From Clostridia bacterium (lineage in GTDB: Bacteria > Bacillota > Clostridia > Monoglobales > Monoglobaceae): a stretch of DNA of 46,235 nt. The position numbers and the translations under genes are program-made. The notes beneath the pieces were generated by a model that did not search any database, was not told where the DNA came from, and worked only from the letters and a program-made list of their open reading frames with translations. Below are positions 1 to 8,909 of this stretch, piece after piece (the stretch's first letter is position 1; the number at the start of each line of letters is the position of its first letter). Where the stretch lies: NCBI GenBank assembly GCA_017436245.1, contig JAFSDN010000051.1, positions 1 through 46,235 on the forward strand, written 5' to 3'.

Positions 1-33
1 AAAAGTTATACCGCATAAACGGTATAACTTTTC
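1..33 (-). terminator. Intrinsic terminator of the infC-rpmI-rplT operon
   Basis: Positions 1-13 and 20-32 form a perfect 13-bp inverted repeat with a 6-nt loop. Read on the minus strand the stem ends in a run of T. It begins 12 nt after the rplT stop codon. The window edge cuts off whatever lies beyond. Confidence 0.85.
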
Positions 34-44
34 CAAACCAGAAT

Positions 45-389
45 TTATTTTACTTTTTCAACAAGTGCTGTGAAAGCAGCGGGATCTGAAACTGCGATTT
101 CAGCAAGCATCTTTCTGTTGATTTCAATACCGTTGTTCTTGAGACCGTTCATAAATCTGCTGTAGCTGATACCGTTTGCACGAGCTGCCGCATTGATACG
201 TGCAATCCAGAGCTGTCTGAAGTTTCTCTTCTTCTGCTTTCTGTCACGGTAAGCATATGTCAAAGACTTCATAACTGCCTGATTGGCTGTTTTGAAGAGT
301 TTGCTTTTCGCTCCTCTGTAACCTTTAGCTAATTTCAATATTTTTTTACGTCTTTTTCTTGTGTGCATAGCACCTTTAACTCTTGCCAT
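45..389 (-). CDS. rplT: Large ribosomal subunit protein bL20
   Basis: This 114-residue basic protein matches bL20 over its full length, from MARVKGA through the [16 protein letters not shown] segment to the conserved C-terminal half. It binds 23S rRNA early in 50S assembly and in Firmicutes also represses its own operon through the infC leader. It is the last gene of infC-rpmI-rplT. The ATG at 389 follows a good AAGGAG site and a strong terminator follows the stop. Length and composition are ordinary for the family. Confidence 0.98.
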   Translation of the reverse strand: MARVKGAMHTRKRRKKILKLAKGYRGAKSKLFKTANQAVMKSLTYAYRDRKQKKRNFRQLWIARINAAARANGISYSRFMNGLKNNGIEINRKMLAEIAVSDPAAFTALVEKVK

Positions 390-503
390 GTCAAAGACTC
401 CTTTCCATATCTAATCTGAATTTGCGATAATACAATCGCTGTAAAAAGTTCCGCCGTTTATGCGGAGAACGGCACAAAAAGACCGTTATTCGGAATTCAC
501 CCT

Positions 504-701
504 TTATTTGTAGGGCATCATGCTTCTGATTGTAGCAGCATTTGCTGTTGCAAGATAGCCGCCCTTTCTGAGCTTTCTTTTTCTCTTTGTTGACTTCTTG
601 TTAAGAATGTGGCTTCTGTAAGCCTTACCTCTTTTGATTTTTCCGTTCTTTGTAACGCCGAAACGTTTTGCAGCGCCTTTGTGTGTCTTAATTTTAGGCA
701 T
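504..701 (-). CDS. rpmI: Large ribosomal subunit protein bL35
   Basis: This small basic protein of 65 residues begins [15 protein letters not shown], the signature of bL35, and carries the usual Lys/Arg-rich middle. It is a structural protein of the 50S subunit. It sits between infC and rplT, the standard order in Firmicutes, with GGAG upstream of its ATG. The 114-nt gap to rplT contains short inverted repeats but no T-run, so read-through is expected. Confidence 0.98.
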   Translation of the reverse strand: MPKIKTHKGAAKRFGVTKNGKIKRGKAYRSHILNKKSTKRKRKLRKGGYLATANAATIRSMMPYK

Positions 702-760
702 TTTTCATACTCCTTCCATAAATAACTTTTAAAGCTTTTGTCCCTATATGAACCTGAGCT

Positions 761-1276
761 TTATGCTTTCTTGGGTGATACAAACATAGCCATGCTTCTT
801 CCCTCAAGTTTGATATCCTTTTCAACAACGCCCACTTCAGCCATAGCATCCTTCACTCTGAGAAGAAGCTCCTTTCCGCTTGCGCTGTGAGTAATCTCAC
901 GTCCGCGGAAACGCACCGAAACCTTAACCTTGTCTCCGGATTTTAAAAACTTAATTCCCTGATTAACTTTTGTCTGAAAATCATGCTCATCAATGTTGGG
1001 GCTGAGACGAACTTCCTTCACGTCAATGACCTTCTGGTTCTTTCTCTGCTCCTTTTCTCTCTTGGCAAGCTCAAATCTGTACTTTCCGTAATCCATAATT
1101 CTGCATACGGGCGGTTTTGCCTGAGGAGCAATCTTGACAAGATCAAGATTCTGTTCATCAGCCATCGCCAGTGCTTCCTTACCGGAAACAACACCAAGCT
1201 GAGCGCCGTCGGCACCGATAAGACGGACTTCCTTGTCCTTGATTTCTTCGTTAATCATCAATTCTTGCTTAGCTAT
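761..1276 (-). CDS. infC: Translation initiation factor IF-3, probable AUA start
   Basis: IF-3 binds the 30S subunit, prevents premature 50S joining and rejects non-canonical start codons. The N-domain (INEEIKDKEVRLIG) and the C-domain (VSVRFRGREITH, EGRSMAMFVSPK) are both intact. An upstream in-frame ATG exists at 1348, but it lies inside the terminator-like hairpin of the leader and has no ribosome site. A perfect GGAGGTG at 1290-1284 is 7 nt before an ATA codon at 1276. Starting there gives 171 residues and an N-terminus (M)AKQELMINEE that aligns with Bacillus IF-3, whose gene starts at AUU. The in-frame ATG at 1258 is too far from the site. A rare start codon is the known basis of infC autoregulation. 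The gene identity is certain; the AUA start is inferred. Confidence 0.95.
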   Translation of the reverse strand: MAKQELMINEEIKDKEVRLIGADGAQLGVVSGKEALAMADEQNLDLVKIAPQAKPPVCRIMDYGKYRFELAKREKEQRKNQKVIDVKEVRLSPNIDEHDFQTKVNQGIKFLKSGDKVKVSVRFRGREITHSASGKELLLRVKDAMAEVGVVEKDIKLEGRSMAMFVSPKKA

Positions 1277-1309
1277 ACCGAAACACCTCCAAAATAGTTT
1301 GCACCCTTT

Positions 1310-1418
1310 TGAAAAACAAAAAAGTGCGGAAAGCATAGAGCTCCGCACTCAAAAAACAAACTCAAAACCCTGTTGCCGTAAGCTGAGGGGAGAAGCGGAC
1401 CTTCTGCTTTACTGTAAG
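1310..1418 (-). promoter_or_regulatory. infC leader with attenuator hairpin (L20-leader type)
   Basis: The transcript from the promoter at 1447-1419 runs about 135 nt before infC. It holds a GC-rich folded segment (about 1418-1365) and then an 8-bp hairpin, 1349-1342 pairing with 1330-1323, followed by a T-rich tract (1322-1310). That is an intrinsic terminator placed ahead of the ribosome site. Low-GC Firmicutes use such leaders to shut off infC-rpmI-rplT when free L20 binds. The arrangement is visible in the sequence; the L20 control is inferred from the family. Confidence 0.7.
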
Positions 1419-1447
1419 AGTTTACCACACTTCTCCTCATTTGTCAA
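1419..1447 (-). promoter_or_regulatory. Promoter of infC-rpmI-rplT
   Basis: TTGACA at 1447-1442 and TAAACT at 1424-1419 are separated by exactly 17 nt. The -35 is a perfect sigma-A match and the -10 matches at 4 of 6 positions. The -35 starts 20 nt after the stop codon of the leucine-rich-repeat gene. Confidence 0.75.
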
Positions 1448-1467
1448 CACTTTTTTCAAGTTTTTTA

Positions 1468-4400
1468 TCAATTTCCCAAAACAAAGGTTCTGCAAACGGG
1501 CACCATTTGCAAATCCCAGAGAAACGCTTTTTGATTTACCGAAAAATCAAAAATCTCCGCATCCGCTCCTGCTGTAATATCAAAGCCAACAGCTTTCACA
1601 AATCTGCCTGTTTCGTCATAATTGGCAATATACAGCTTTGCATCAACATCCGAACGAACAGATATTTTCCCTTCGCTATATGTAACAGAACCCGCAGGAA
1701 CCTCCTCTGTGACATCCGCATCGCTGTACGCAAGAACAAATTTTGAGAATTTGGCCGTTTCAAATGTAATGGTATCCGGATTTGTATCAACATCTGTCAG
1801 AACAGTAGCTTCACCATTGTGAACATGAATGAGGCTGTAATTTTTGTGTCCCTTATGAGCTTCGGGAATTGGAAGGGTTATGGTGAGTGTTCCTGTTGTT
1901 TCGGTATCTTTGCTGATGCTGTCAACTACAGCATAACCATTTCCACTGTTCTTTTTCAATGTGATGTCATAATACTGACCCAGTGTTTTTCCCAATGCTG
2001 CATCCTCAATTGACTGCTGAATATAATCTTCGTCAGTCTCAACACCTTCCGGCGTAAGGAAATATGAATCAACCTTTTCAACCTCAACCGCCAAGCTAAC
2101 CTTTGTATCGTTTTTCAACTCCGTTACCTCAACAAGCATACCTGCACCGTCTATCACAGCATCTCCCGAAACCGAACACGCAGCACCCGAAATAAGCTGA
2201 CACAAACAGCTAAGCTTTTGGGTATATTCTCTTGAAAGATTTTTCTTATCCTTTTTTGAAAGTCCATCATAGAAATTCTTTTCGGCAATGATTTCATCTT
2301 TATATTGCAAAGCCTCATTGCGACTACTACAATCGGGAATATTTTTCATATTTTCCTCATGCGCAACGTGCTTTGAAGCCTTTGAAACATAAATATCCAA
2401 TATGCCGTATACTTTCCCGTCCAGTACAAGAACCGTTGTTGCACCAATCCCCTTGCTTTGAGTAACCGCTGTAATAACATAACAGCCGTCATTGATATTT
2501 ACAAACTTATATTTTCCGTTTGCCGCCGTTTTGTATATGGCAATCTCATTACCGAAAATATCGGCAAGAGCCACTTCAGCTATCTGATTTTCTCCCTGAG
2601 CCGTAACCTTTCCTTCAATTGTTCCCGAAGAATCCTTGCCGCCATACACAATTATGGTCTCAACATCATATTTTATCGTTTCTGTTATGGTGATATAGCC
2701 GTAGCCCACCAAAACCTCCGAGCGTTTATAGCCATGCTTTTTGTGCTCGGTAATTTCGTTGCTCTGTGCAACAATCGAATAACTTCCCAAAGGAAGTCCC
2801 TCAAACACATACATTCCCTCAGTATCGGTTTTCCCCGATGCGGCAACAAGCCCCTCGGCATTATAAACACTCACATCTGCCCAACTTCTTATATTGCCCT
2901 TTTCATCCTTAACAAGTCCGCTGATTGTTGCATTCTGAGCAATTATTTCAAGAGCGACTTCAAGGTCGCCGCCAAATACCGTGATTTCTTTCACCGTGCT
3001 GCCCGATTCACTTTCAGCCCTGATAACGTATGTTCCATTGGCAACATTCTCAATGCAAAACGTTCCGTTTTGGGCATCAGCCATAGCTATAATGTTATTT
3101 TTGTCATCAATAAGCGATATTTTTGTTTCCCCGGCAGGTGTAACCGTCCCAAAAACAGACCATGAGTTTTTGATTACAATATCCGTCTCACCTGCAAGAA
3201 ATACATCAAATGCATTTTTCCGTTTAACGTTCACCGTTTCAGTTCCGGTAAGCCCCGCTTCATCCGAAACCTTCAAAGTATATTTTCCCACTTCAGCATA
3301 ATCGAATGTATAAGCACCGTTTTCATCAGTATTTGCTTCACCTTTTTCCTCACCGTTATAGTACATCAGCTTTACCGTTGCACCCTTCACGGCAGAACCA
3401 TCCGTGTATGTAACCCTGCCCGAAATTTCTGTTCCATAGTCCACCTCAGGATTAATCACCTTTCTGATAACAAAATATGTCAGGCTGTTATCAATTGCGT
3501 ATTTGTGCGCAGTTGAATTTCTGTATACATGAATAATCGCCGCTGTTGTGCCGCCAAAGGCATCTGTTCCGATGCTTGTAACACTTTCGGGAACAACAAT
3601 TTTCTTTGCCGACGAACAGTTCATAAACGCTGTATTGCCGATTGTTTCAAGCCCCTCAGAAAGTGTAATATCTTCCAAAGCATAGCAGTTTTCAAAGGCA
3701 CTCCTTTCTACACTTTTCAGACCCTTTCCAAGCTCAACCGTTTTTAAAGTATAACAGTTTTTGAAAGCACCCCTATCTATTATACTCAAAGCATCCTGGA
3801 TTGAGACTGTTTCAATTGACCTGCAATCTGCAAATGCTCCAAATCCAATATACACTAAACTTCGTGGAAAACTTACATTTTTCAGTGCATAACACTTTCC
3901 AAAAGCATTTTGACTAATATGTGTAACACTGTCGCCAATACTAACATCTGTCAAAACTGCACATTCAGCAAAAGCACTCACATCAATTGCCACCACGCCC
4001 TCATTTATGATAACCTTTTCAAGCTTGGGACATTTATAAAATGCTTCCTTGAGTATAGTTGTTACACCCCTTGGTATCAAAACCTCTGTCAACTCTCCGC
4101 ACTCACTGAATGCTTCCTCAGCTATATAGGTGAGGCTGTCCGGCAAAATTGCCATTGAAACTCCTGCATGATAAAATGCTCTTTCACCTATTGATTCCAA
4201 ATTCTCCGGGAAATTAATATTATTTAATTTAGTACATCCACGAAAAGCTTCTTTTTCAATGCTTCTGACCGTGTCAGGCAGTGTAATATTCTTCAGCGAG
4301 GTACATCCGCTGAATGAATAATACTTAATTGTTTCTATCGGGCCTCTTATTGTTACCGATTCAAGAGCAGTCGCACTTCCCGCAACGCTTCCACCGATAG

Positions 4401-7400
4401 CTGTAACCTTTTGGGGAATAATAAGCTCCTTGATAGAACTGCATCCCCCAAAAGCACTTGTTCCGATTGTTTCAACCGTATCGGGAATTTTTATATCTGT
4501 GATATATTTACATTCACAAAATGCTCTGTCTGCAATAGCCGTCACAGGACATCCGTTCACTGTGTCGGGAATTACAATTTCACCTGTCGCCCATTCAACA
4601 CAGGATTTCACAGTGGCTTTTCCGTCAACAAATTCATAAGTTATATTATCAAGCGCAAGCTCACCCACCAATTCAAAATCATAGCCATTTTCCTGTGCAT
4701 AGGTATGACCGTAGGAATTGGCATAAACCTCAAGAGTTGTTGTTTTGTTGACCAAAATATCATTATCCATTATTTCTGTTACAGAAGCAGGTATACGCAA
4801 TTTCAGCAAACCCGGACAATTATAAAATGCCCTGTAACCAATCTTTGTAACGCTTTCAGGCATAGATACTTCTGCAAGCTTTGCGCAATTCATAAAGGCT
4901 TCTATATCAATATAAGAAACCCCTTCCGGAATCACTATGCTTTCAATGCCCGTTCCTGCAAAACACATACCGGGAATACTTTGTATTCCCTCCGGAATTG
5001 TTACATTTTTCAATCCACTGCAAGAAACAAATAATTGATAAGCTAATTGGCTCAAATTCTTTGGCAAGACAATATTTTCAAGACCGGTACATCCGCAAAA
5101 AGCTCTTGACTGAATGAGTGTTACACTGTCCGGCAATGAAATATTTTTTAACGCTGTGCAATACTCAAAAGCACTTCCTCCGATTGTTTCAACTGTATCG
5201 GGGATGCTTATTGTTTCAATAGCAGAACAATTCATAAACATTTCCACGCCGATTTGCTTTATTCCGTCACAAAATGTCACATCTTTCAGTTCTTTACAAT
5301 CTTTGAACACACCGATTTCCATTGTTGTTATATTTCCCGATATTGCAACCCTTGTTAATCCCGATTCACTAAAAGCACCGCCACCAAGAGTTGTAACGGT
5401 TTCAGGAATTGCAATTTCAGCCAAGGCCGCACATCCGTTAAATGCATTAGTTTCTATTGTTTTAAGCCCCGATTGGAGATTTACTGTTTCCAAAGCCGAA
5501 CAGCCGCAAAAAGTATATGCATTAATTGTCTCAACCGCTGACGGAATGGTAATTTCTTTCAGGCTGCTGCAGCCAAAAAATGCCCTTGTCCCAATTTCTG
5601 CAACACTTTCGGGAATTGTAATTTCAGTCAGATTTGAGGCATTCCCAAAGGCATATTCTCCGATTTTTGTCACCTTGTCATGAAGCCTGACAGATTTCAA
5701 CCATGGTCCCACCAAAGAAAGCGGGCGTATTTCGGTTATGCTTTCAGGCACAACAATATCACTGATTTTCACATTGTTCACATACACATTTTCGGCAATC
5801 CCCAGAGGCGAAGAAGTTGTATCCACCTCTGCCTCAGCATATTCAATATTCAACATGGACTCCAAATCATCAAAATATACTGTTTTTAAATTCGGGCTGT
5901 AACCAAACGCAATTCTTCCAATTTTTTTCACGCTTGAAGGAATATGTATTGAAGTTAATGCATTGCATCTGCTGAATGCCATTTCGCCGATTTCTTCCAC
6001 ACCGTTTGGGATAATCACTTCTCTCAAATTATCACAATATGAAAATCCGCTCACATATGTAACCTTGTCATGAAGCGTCACGGTTTCAATACTTTTGCAA
6101 TATCTGAAAGCCCTTTGAGGCACAACAGTCATATTTTCGGGAATAACAAGATCCACAACAAGCTCACCGTTTAAATAAAGATTATATTTCAACGGTTCGG
6201 AACCATAATATCCAATGTCAACCACAAAGGAGTTTTCAGCCCATGCCTTTATGTCCTCAACATATATATTTTTGGCATTTACGCAAGTTCTGTCAAAAGA
6301 AGGATACTTCAATCCACGGGGAACATATAAATTCCACATTGTACAGTCCTTAAACGACGTAGACATCATTTTAACATTGCAATTAAGAATCCCCACAGTA
6401 ACCATACTTCTTGTCCAGTAAAATGCACTGTCGCCAATTGTTTCAACCTTTTCGGGAATTATTATTTCCGTCAAGCCTGTTGAGGCAAAAGCCCACGCGC
6501 CAATAAAGGTCAAGGCATCAGGAAGTTTTACTGTACTCAAAATATCGCAATGATAAAAAGCATATCCTTCTATTCTTGTTATTCCCTCAGGGAGCTCAAC
6601 CAATGCAAGAGAAGAACATTCCTGAAAGGTTGCATCCTTAATCACAGAAACCCCTTCGGGAACTGTTATCTCCGTCAAAGCACGGCATCTTATAAATGCA
6701 TGACTGCCAATATCTGTAACGGTTTCAGGCATTAAAATTTTTGTGAGTAAATTACAATCTGCAAATGCGGATGTGTCAATTTTTGTCACCGGATAATTCT
6801 TCACAAAGAGGGGAATTTCAATCTCACCCTCTTTTTCAACAGGGCATTTTCTCAGTATGGCTTCGCCGTTTAGTATGTAATATTCAATTTCGTCAACATA
6901 ATGTATTTCCGGCTCTGCATCCTTGTCAATAAGGGTAAAGGGAATCAAATTTTCTGCCGCATATGTATGGGCATAACCCTCCAAGCCGCAGTAAATCATA
7001 ATGCTTGTGCAATCTGCAAAGGCATTTTCACCGATTTCGCTCACAGTATCATACAGTATAACCGAATTAAACGCCTCACAGCCCTCAAAGGCGCTTGCCC
7101 CGATTTTCATAAGGCTCTCGGTTGTTACTATACACACAAGTGAACTGGCTCCCGCAAAGGCACGCTCGCCAATCACTCTCACGTTTGCAGGCAAGGTAAC
7201 GCTGTTTATTCGTTTATTATTCTCAAACAAACTGTCTCCAAGCTTCAGAACCGGAAGATTTTCGCCATCAACCTCAATGAACGACGGCAAGCACATATCA
7301 GTCTGTTCACCAAGATATTCTGTCAACTCCATACCCAAAATATCATCCGAGTCATCCTCAGGAGTGAGATTATCAAATGTAAATTGCCGATACTCCCATT

Positions 7401-7584
7401 CAACAGCATCCTCAGGCTCGTCCTCACCGAGATTCTCAGCGGTAAATATCTCCGCAGCCGCAGCCTCATTCATCAGTTCAGCAAACTCCGAAACATTCTC
7501 CGCCAAAGCCTGAATCCCGCCAATCGGTGCAACACAGCTCAAAGCAATAGTCAACGACACCATCAACGCCAAACATCTTTTCAT
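1468..7584 (-). CDS. Giant secreted BspA-type leucine-rich-repeat surface protein
   Basis: This 2038-residue protein begins with a signal peptide (MKRCLALMVSLTIALSC, cleavage probably after ALA). The ATG at 7584 is preceded by GGAGGCG, so the 14 codons upstream are not used. Residues of about 110-1345 hold roughly 44 BspA/TpLRR repeats of 22-24 residues, with pattern AF..C..L..I.IP..V..IG, broken by a few spacers of the type YAHTYAAEN. Four carboxypeptidase-regulatory-like or SdrD-B-like beta-sandwich repeats follow (about 1385-1730). A C-terminal region ends in a KAFLWD..MVP motif that I recall from clostridial surface proteins. There is no LPXTG, SLH or transmembrane anchor. BspA-like proteins mediate adhesion to host or matrix, but the function here is unknown. 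It is monocistronic with its own promoter and sits directly upstream of a core ribosomal operon. Confidence 0.92.
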   Translation of the reverse strand: MKRCLALMVSLTIALSCVAPIGGIQALAENVSEFAELMNEAAAAEIFTAENLGEDEPEDAVEWEYRQFTFDNLTPEDDSDDILGMELTEYLGEQTDMCLPSFIEVDGENLPVLKLGDSLFENNKRINSVTLPANVRVIGERAFAGASSLVCIVTTESLMKIGASAFEGCEAFNSVILYDTVSEIGENAFADCTSIMIYCGLEGYAHTYAAENLIPFTLIDKDAEPEIHYVDEIEYYILNGEAILRKCPVEKEGEIEIPLFVKNYPVTKIDTSAFADCNLLTKILMPETVTDIGSHAFIRCRALTEITVPEGVSVIKDATFQECSSLALVELPEGITRIEGYAFYHCDILSTVKLPDALTFIGAWAFASTGLTEIIIPEKVETIGDSAFYWTRSMVTVGILNCNVKMMSTSFKDCTMWNLYVPRGLKYPSFDRTCVNAKNIYVEDIKAWAENSFVVDIGYYGSEPLKYNLYLNGELVVDLVIPENMTVVPQRAFRYCKSIETVTLHDKVTYVSGFSYCDNLREVIIPNGVEEIGEMAFSRCNALTSIHIPSSVKKIGRIAFGYSPNLKTVYFDDLESMLNIEYAEAEVDTTSSPLGIAENVYVNNVKISDIVVPESITEIRPLSLVGPWLKSVRLHDKVTKIGEYAFGNASNLTEITIPESVAEIGTRAFFGCSSLKEITIPSAVETINAYTFCGCSALETVNLQSGLKTIETNAFNGCAALAEIAIPETVTTLGGGAFSESGLTRVAISGNITTMEIGVFKDCKELKDVTFCDGIKQIGVEMFMNCSAIETISIPDTVETIGGSAFEYCTALKNISLPDSVTLIQSRAFCGCTGLENIVLPKNLSQLAYQLFVSCSGLKNVTIPEGIQSIPGMCFAGTGIESIVIPEGVSYIDIEAFMNCAKLAEVSMPESVTKIGYRAFYNCPGLLKLRIPASVTEIMDNDILVNKTTTLEVYANSYGHTYAQENGYDFELVGELALDNITYEFVDGKATVKSCVEWATGEIVIPDTVNGCPVTAIADRAFCECKYITDIKIPDTVETIGTSAFGGCSSIKELIIPQKVTAIGGSVAGSATALESVTIRGPIETIKYYSFSGCTSLKNITLPDTVRSIEKEAFRGCTKLNNINFPENLESIGERAFYHAGVSMAILPDSLTYIAEEAFSECGELTEVLIPRGVTTILKEAFYKCPKLEKVIINEGVVAIDVSAFAECAVLTDVSIGDSVTHISQNAFGKCYALKNVSFPRSLVYIGFGAFADCRSIETVSIQDALSIIDRGAFKNCYTLKTVELGKGLKSVERSAFENCYALEDITLSEGLETIGNTAFMNCSSAKKIVVPESVTSIGTDAFGGTTAAIIHVYRNSTAHKYAIDNSLTYFVIRKVINPEVDYGTEISGRVTYTDGSAVKGATVKLMYYNGEEKGEANTDENGAYTFDYAEVGKYTLKVSDEAGLTGTETVNVKRKNAFDVFLAGETDIVIKNSWSVFGTVTPAGETKISLIDDKNNIIAMADAQNGTFCIENVANGTYVIRAESESGSTVKEITVFGGDLEVALEIIAQNATISGLVKDEKGNIRSWADVSVYNAEGLVAASGKTDTEGMYVFEGLPLGSYSIVAQSNEITEHKKHGYKRSEVLVGYGYITITETIKYDVETIIVYGGKDSSGTIEGKVTAQGENQIAEVALADIFGNEIAIYKTAANGKYKFVNINDGCYVITAVTQSKGIGATTVLVLDGKVYGILDIYVSKASKHVAHEENMKNIPDCSSRNEALQYKDEIIAEKNFYDGLSKKDKKNLSREYTQKLSCLCQLISGAACSVSGDAVIDGAGMLVEVTELKNDTKVSLAVEVEKVDSYFLTPEGVETDEDYIQQSIEDAALGKTLGQYYDITLKKNSGNGYAVVDSISKDTETTGTLTITLPIPEAHKGHKNYSLIHVHNGEATVLTDVDTNPDTITFETAKFSKFVLAYSDADVTEEVPAGSVTYSEGKISVRSDVDAKLYIANYDETGRFVKAVGFDITAGADAEIFDFSVNQKAFLWDLQMVPVCRTFVLGN

Positions 7585-7632
7585 TGTAAATACGCCTCCA
7601 GAAAAATTTTCAATTAATAAATACAAAGCTAT

Positions 7633-7661
7633 ATTTTACCATATTATTGCATAAAAATCAA
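7633..7661 (-). promoter_or_regulatory. Promoter of the leucine-rich-repeat gene
   Basis: TTGATT at 7661-7656 and TAAAAT at 7638-7633 have a 17-nt spacer. Transcription would start near 7626 and give a leader of about 40 nt, with GGAGGCG before the ATG at 7584. Confidence 0.65.
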
Positions 7662-7662
7662 G

Positions 7663-7688
7663 TAGGGGCGCCCCCTCAAAGACGCCCC
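7663..7688. repeat. Short GC-rich inverted repeat; possible weak terminator of the AraC-type gene
   Basis: GGGGCG at 7665-7670 pairs with CGCCCC at 7683-7688, in otherwise AT-rich DNA. It lies 20 nt after the stop of the AraC-type gene and could end its transcript, although the T-tract is poor. The TAGGGGCG edge is shared with an inverted repeat between rpoB and rpoC (23632-23656), which suggests a dispersed palindromic repeat family. Confidence 0.55.
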
Positions 7689-7707
7689 ATATGTATTTAA
7701 TTCTTAA

Positions 7708-8625
7708 TTAAATCTTCGCCGGTGTCAAAAACTCCTGACTTGCACTGTCAAGGGGTGACATGGCCTTTATTGACGTTGAATACTCCGTGGGTGACATTCC
7801 CGTTGTCTTTTTAAACTGCAACGAAAAATAGTGTACACTTGAATAACCCAAAATCTCCGACACCTGCGATATATTGTAATTATCCTCACGCAGATACTTT
7901 TTTGCAAGCTCAATTTTCAACTTGATGAAATACTGAATGGGACTGACTCCGTAATTCTGCTTAAAAATACGGTTAACCCCCATTCGGTTGAGTCCGCTGT
8001 ACTTCATCAGATTCTCAATTGTGACATTGCCCGTTATATGGTCAAGCATATAATTCTCCATAATATTCAGTATGGAGTTTGAGTTGTTAACCGTAAAGGT
8101 TCTGTGCTGGGTTGCAATGGTGTTTTGCCGCAAAAACAAAAGCAAAAATTCCGAAAGATGCTGTTTTATCATCTGTTCTGCCCCAATAACCTGTTCAGCC
8201 TTTCGTTCAGGCTTGGCTGTATAAATATCTCCCAGAGCCGTAAAAAACGAATTGGTGAACTCCGAAATTATTTTTGAAATCAATATTTTCTGTTCCTGCC
8301 CAACCTTCAAAACCTTTCCCTCAAAAAATGCCATTTCCTTTGAATTGCACTCAAAACTCACAATTGCAACATTGGGCGCAATTTTTCCGTTGGCACGGAT
8401 ATTATGCCATTCATTGGGCTTGTGAAAAATCACGTTTCCCTGCTGAAGAACAATGTCACGCTCGCCTGCAGTTGCCGTCACTTCACCCTTGTCAACATAA
8501 ACAAATTCCCAAAAATCATGCTGCTCACCGTTAAATCTGAAATCCTTGCCGTATTCAAAATAATGAACCGAATACAACTTGCCAATTTTTATTACATCTT
8601 CAAGCTCCACTCCGCTATATTCCAT
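7708..8625 (-). CDS. AraC-family transcriptional regulator
   Basis: This 305-residue protein has an N-terminal cupin-type sensor domain (about 20-160, with QHDFWEFVYVDKGEV and HKPNEWHN) and a C-terminal double helix-turn-helix. The latter includes NVTIENLMKYSGLNRMGVNR, then YNISQVSEILGYSSVHYFS and the family signature FKKTTGMSPTEY. The ATG at 8625 follows a GGGGGG ribosome site. The longer frame upstream encodes hydrophobic, low-complexity sequence from the intergenic region and is not used. It is divergent from the NTP-transferase/sugar kinase pair, so control of that pair in response to a sugar is a reasonable inference. The ligand is unknown. Confidence 0.9.
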   Translation of the reverse strand: MEYSGVELEDVIKIGKLYSVHYFEYGKDFRFNGEQHDFWEFVYVDKGEVTATAGERDIVLQQGNVIFHKPNEWHNIRANGKIAPNVAIVSFECNSKEMAFFEGKVLKVGQEQKILISKIISEFTNSFFTALGDIYTAKPERKAEQVIGAEQMIKQHLSEFLLLFLRQNTIATQHRTFTVNNSNSILNIMENYMLDHITGNVTIENLMKYSGLNRMGVNRIFKQNYGVSPIQYFIKLKIELAKKYLREDNYNISQVSEILGYSSVHYFSLQFKKTTGMSPTEYSTSIKAMSPLDSASQEFLTPAKI

Positions 8626-8668
8626 TTTTGCACCCCCCTTTTGAACCAAATCTTTTTCATTTAAATAT

Positions 8669-8697
8669 ACTATAACAAACAAATTTTCAAAAATCAA
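8669..8697 (-). promoter_or_regulatory. Promoter of the AraC-family gene
   Basis: TTGATT at 8697-8692 and TATAGT at 8674-8669 are 17 nt apart, about 45 nt before the ATG at 8625. Confidence 0.6.
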
Positions 8698-8853
8698 TAG
8701 ATTTGTGATTAATGTATAAAAAAAAGTTACTTTTGTGCAAATACAAACACATTTACAACGTGTATAATGTGTATTGTCTAAAAAATTGTTAATTTTTTGG
8801 CAAAAATAAAGAGGAAAAAAGAAAAATATGGCGAACATAGTAAATGGGTCATA

Positions 8854-8882
8854 TTGTGTCACGATCCATTTGACAGTATACA
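8854..8882 (+). promoter_or_regulatory. Candidate weak promoter and operator of the NTP-transferase/kinase pair
   Basis: TTGTGT (8854-8859) and TATACA (8877-8882) are spaced 17 nt apart and only loosely match sigma-A. Overlapping them is the inverted repeat TGTCA-N9-TGACA (8857-8875). A weak promoter overlapped by a symmetric site fits regulator control, here presumably by the divergent AraC-type protein. The rest of the 284-nt intergenic region is AT-rich with no gene. A lone TATAAT at 8763 lacks a -35. Confidence 0.35.
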
Positions 8883-8909
8883 ATAAAAAATGTCAGGAGA
8901 TGTAACAAG

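Noticed and set aside
761..1348. infC start at the upstream ATG (1348)
   Set aside because: That ATG lies in the leader's terminator-like hairpin, has no ribosome site, and would add 24 residues (MRSSMLSALFCF...) not seen in IF-3.
2458..3165. Long plus-strand open frame (235 codons) inside the leucine-rich-repeat gene
   Set aside because: It is antisense to a repeat-bearing, signal-peptide-bearing gene, has Cys/Asn/Arg-rich low-order sequence and no ribosome site. Several other frames antisense to this gene share the same trait.
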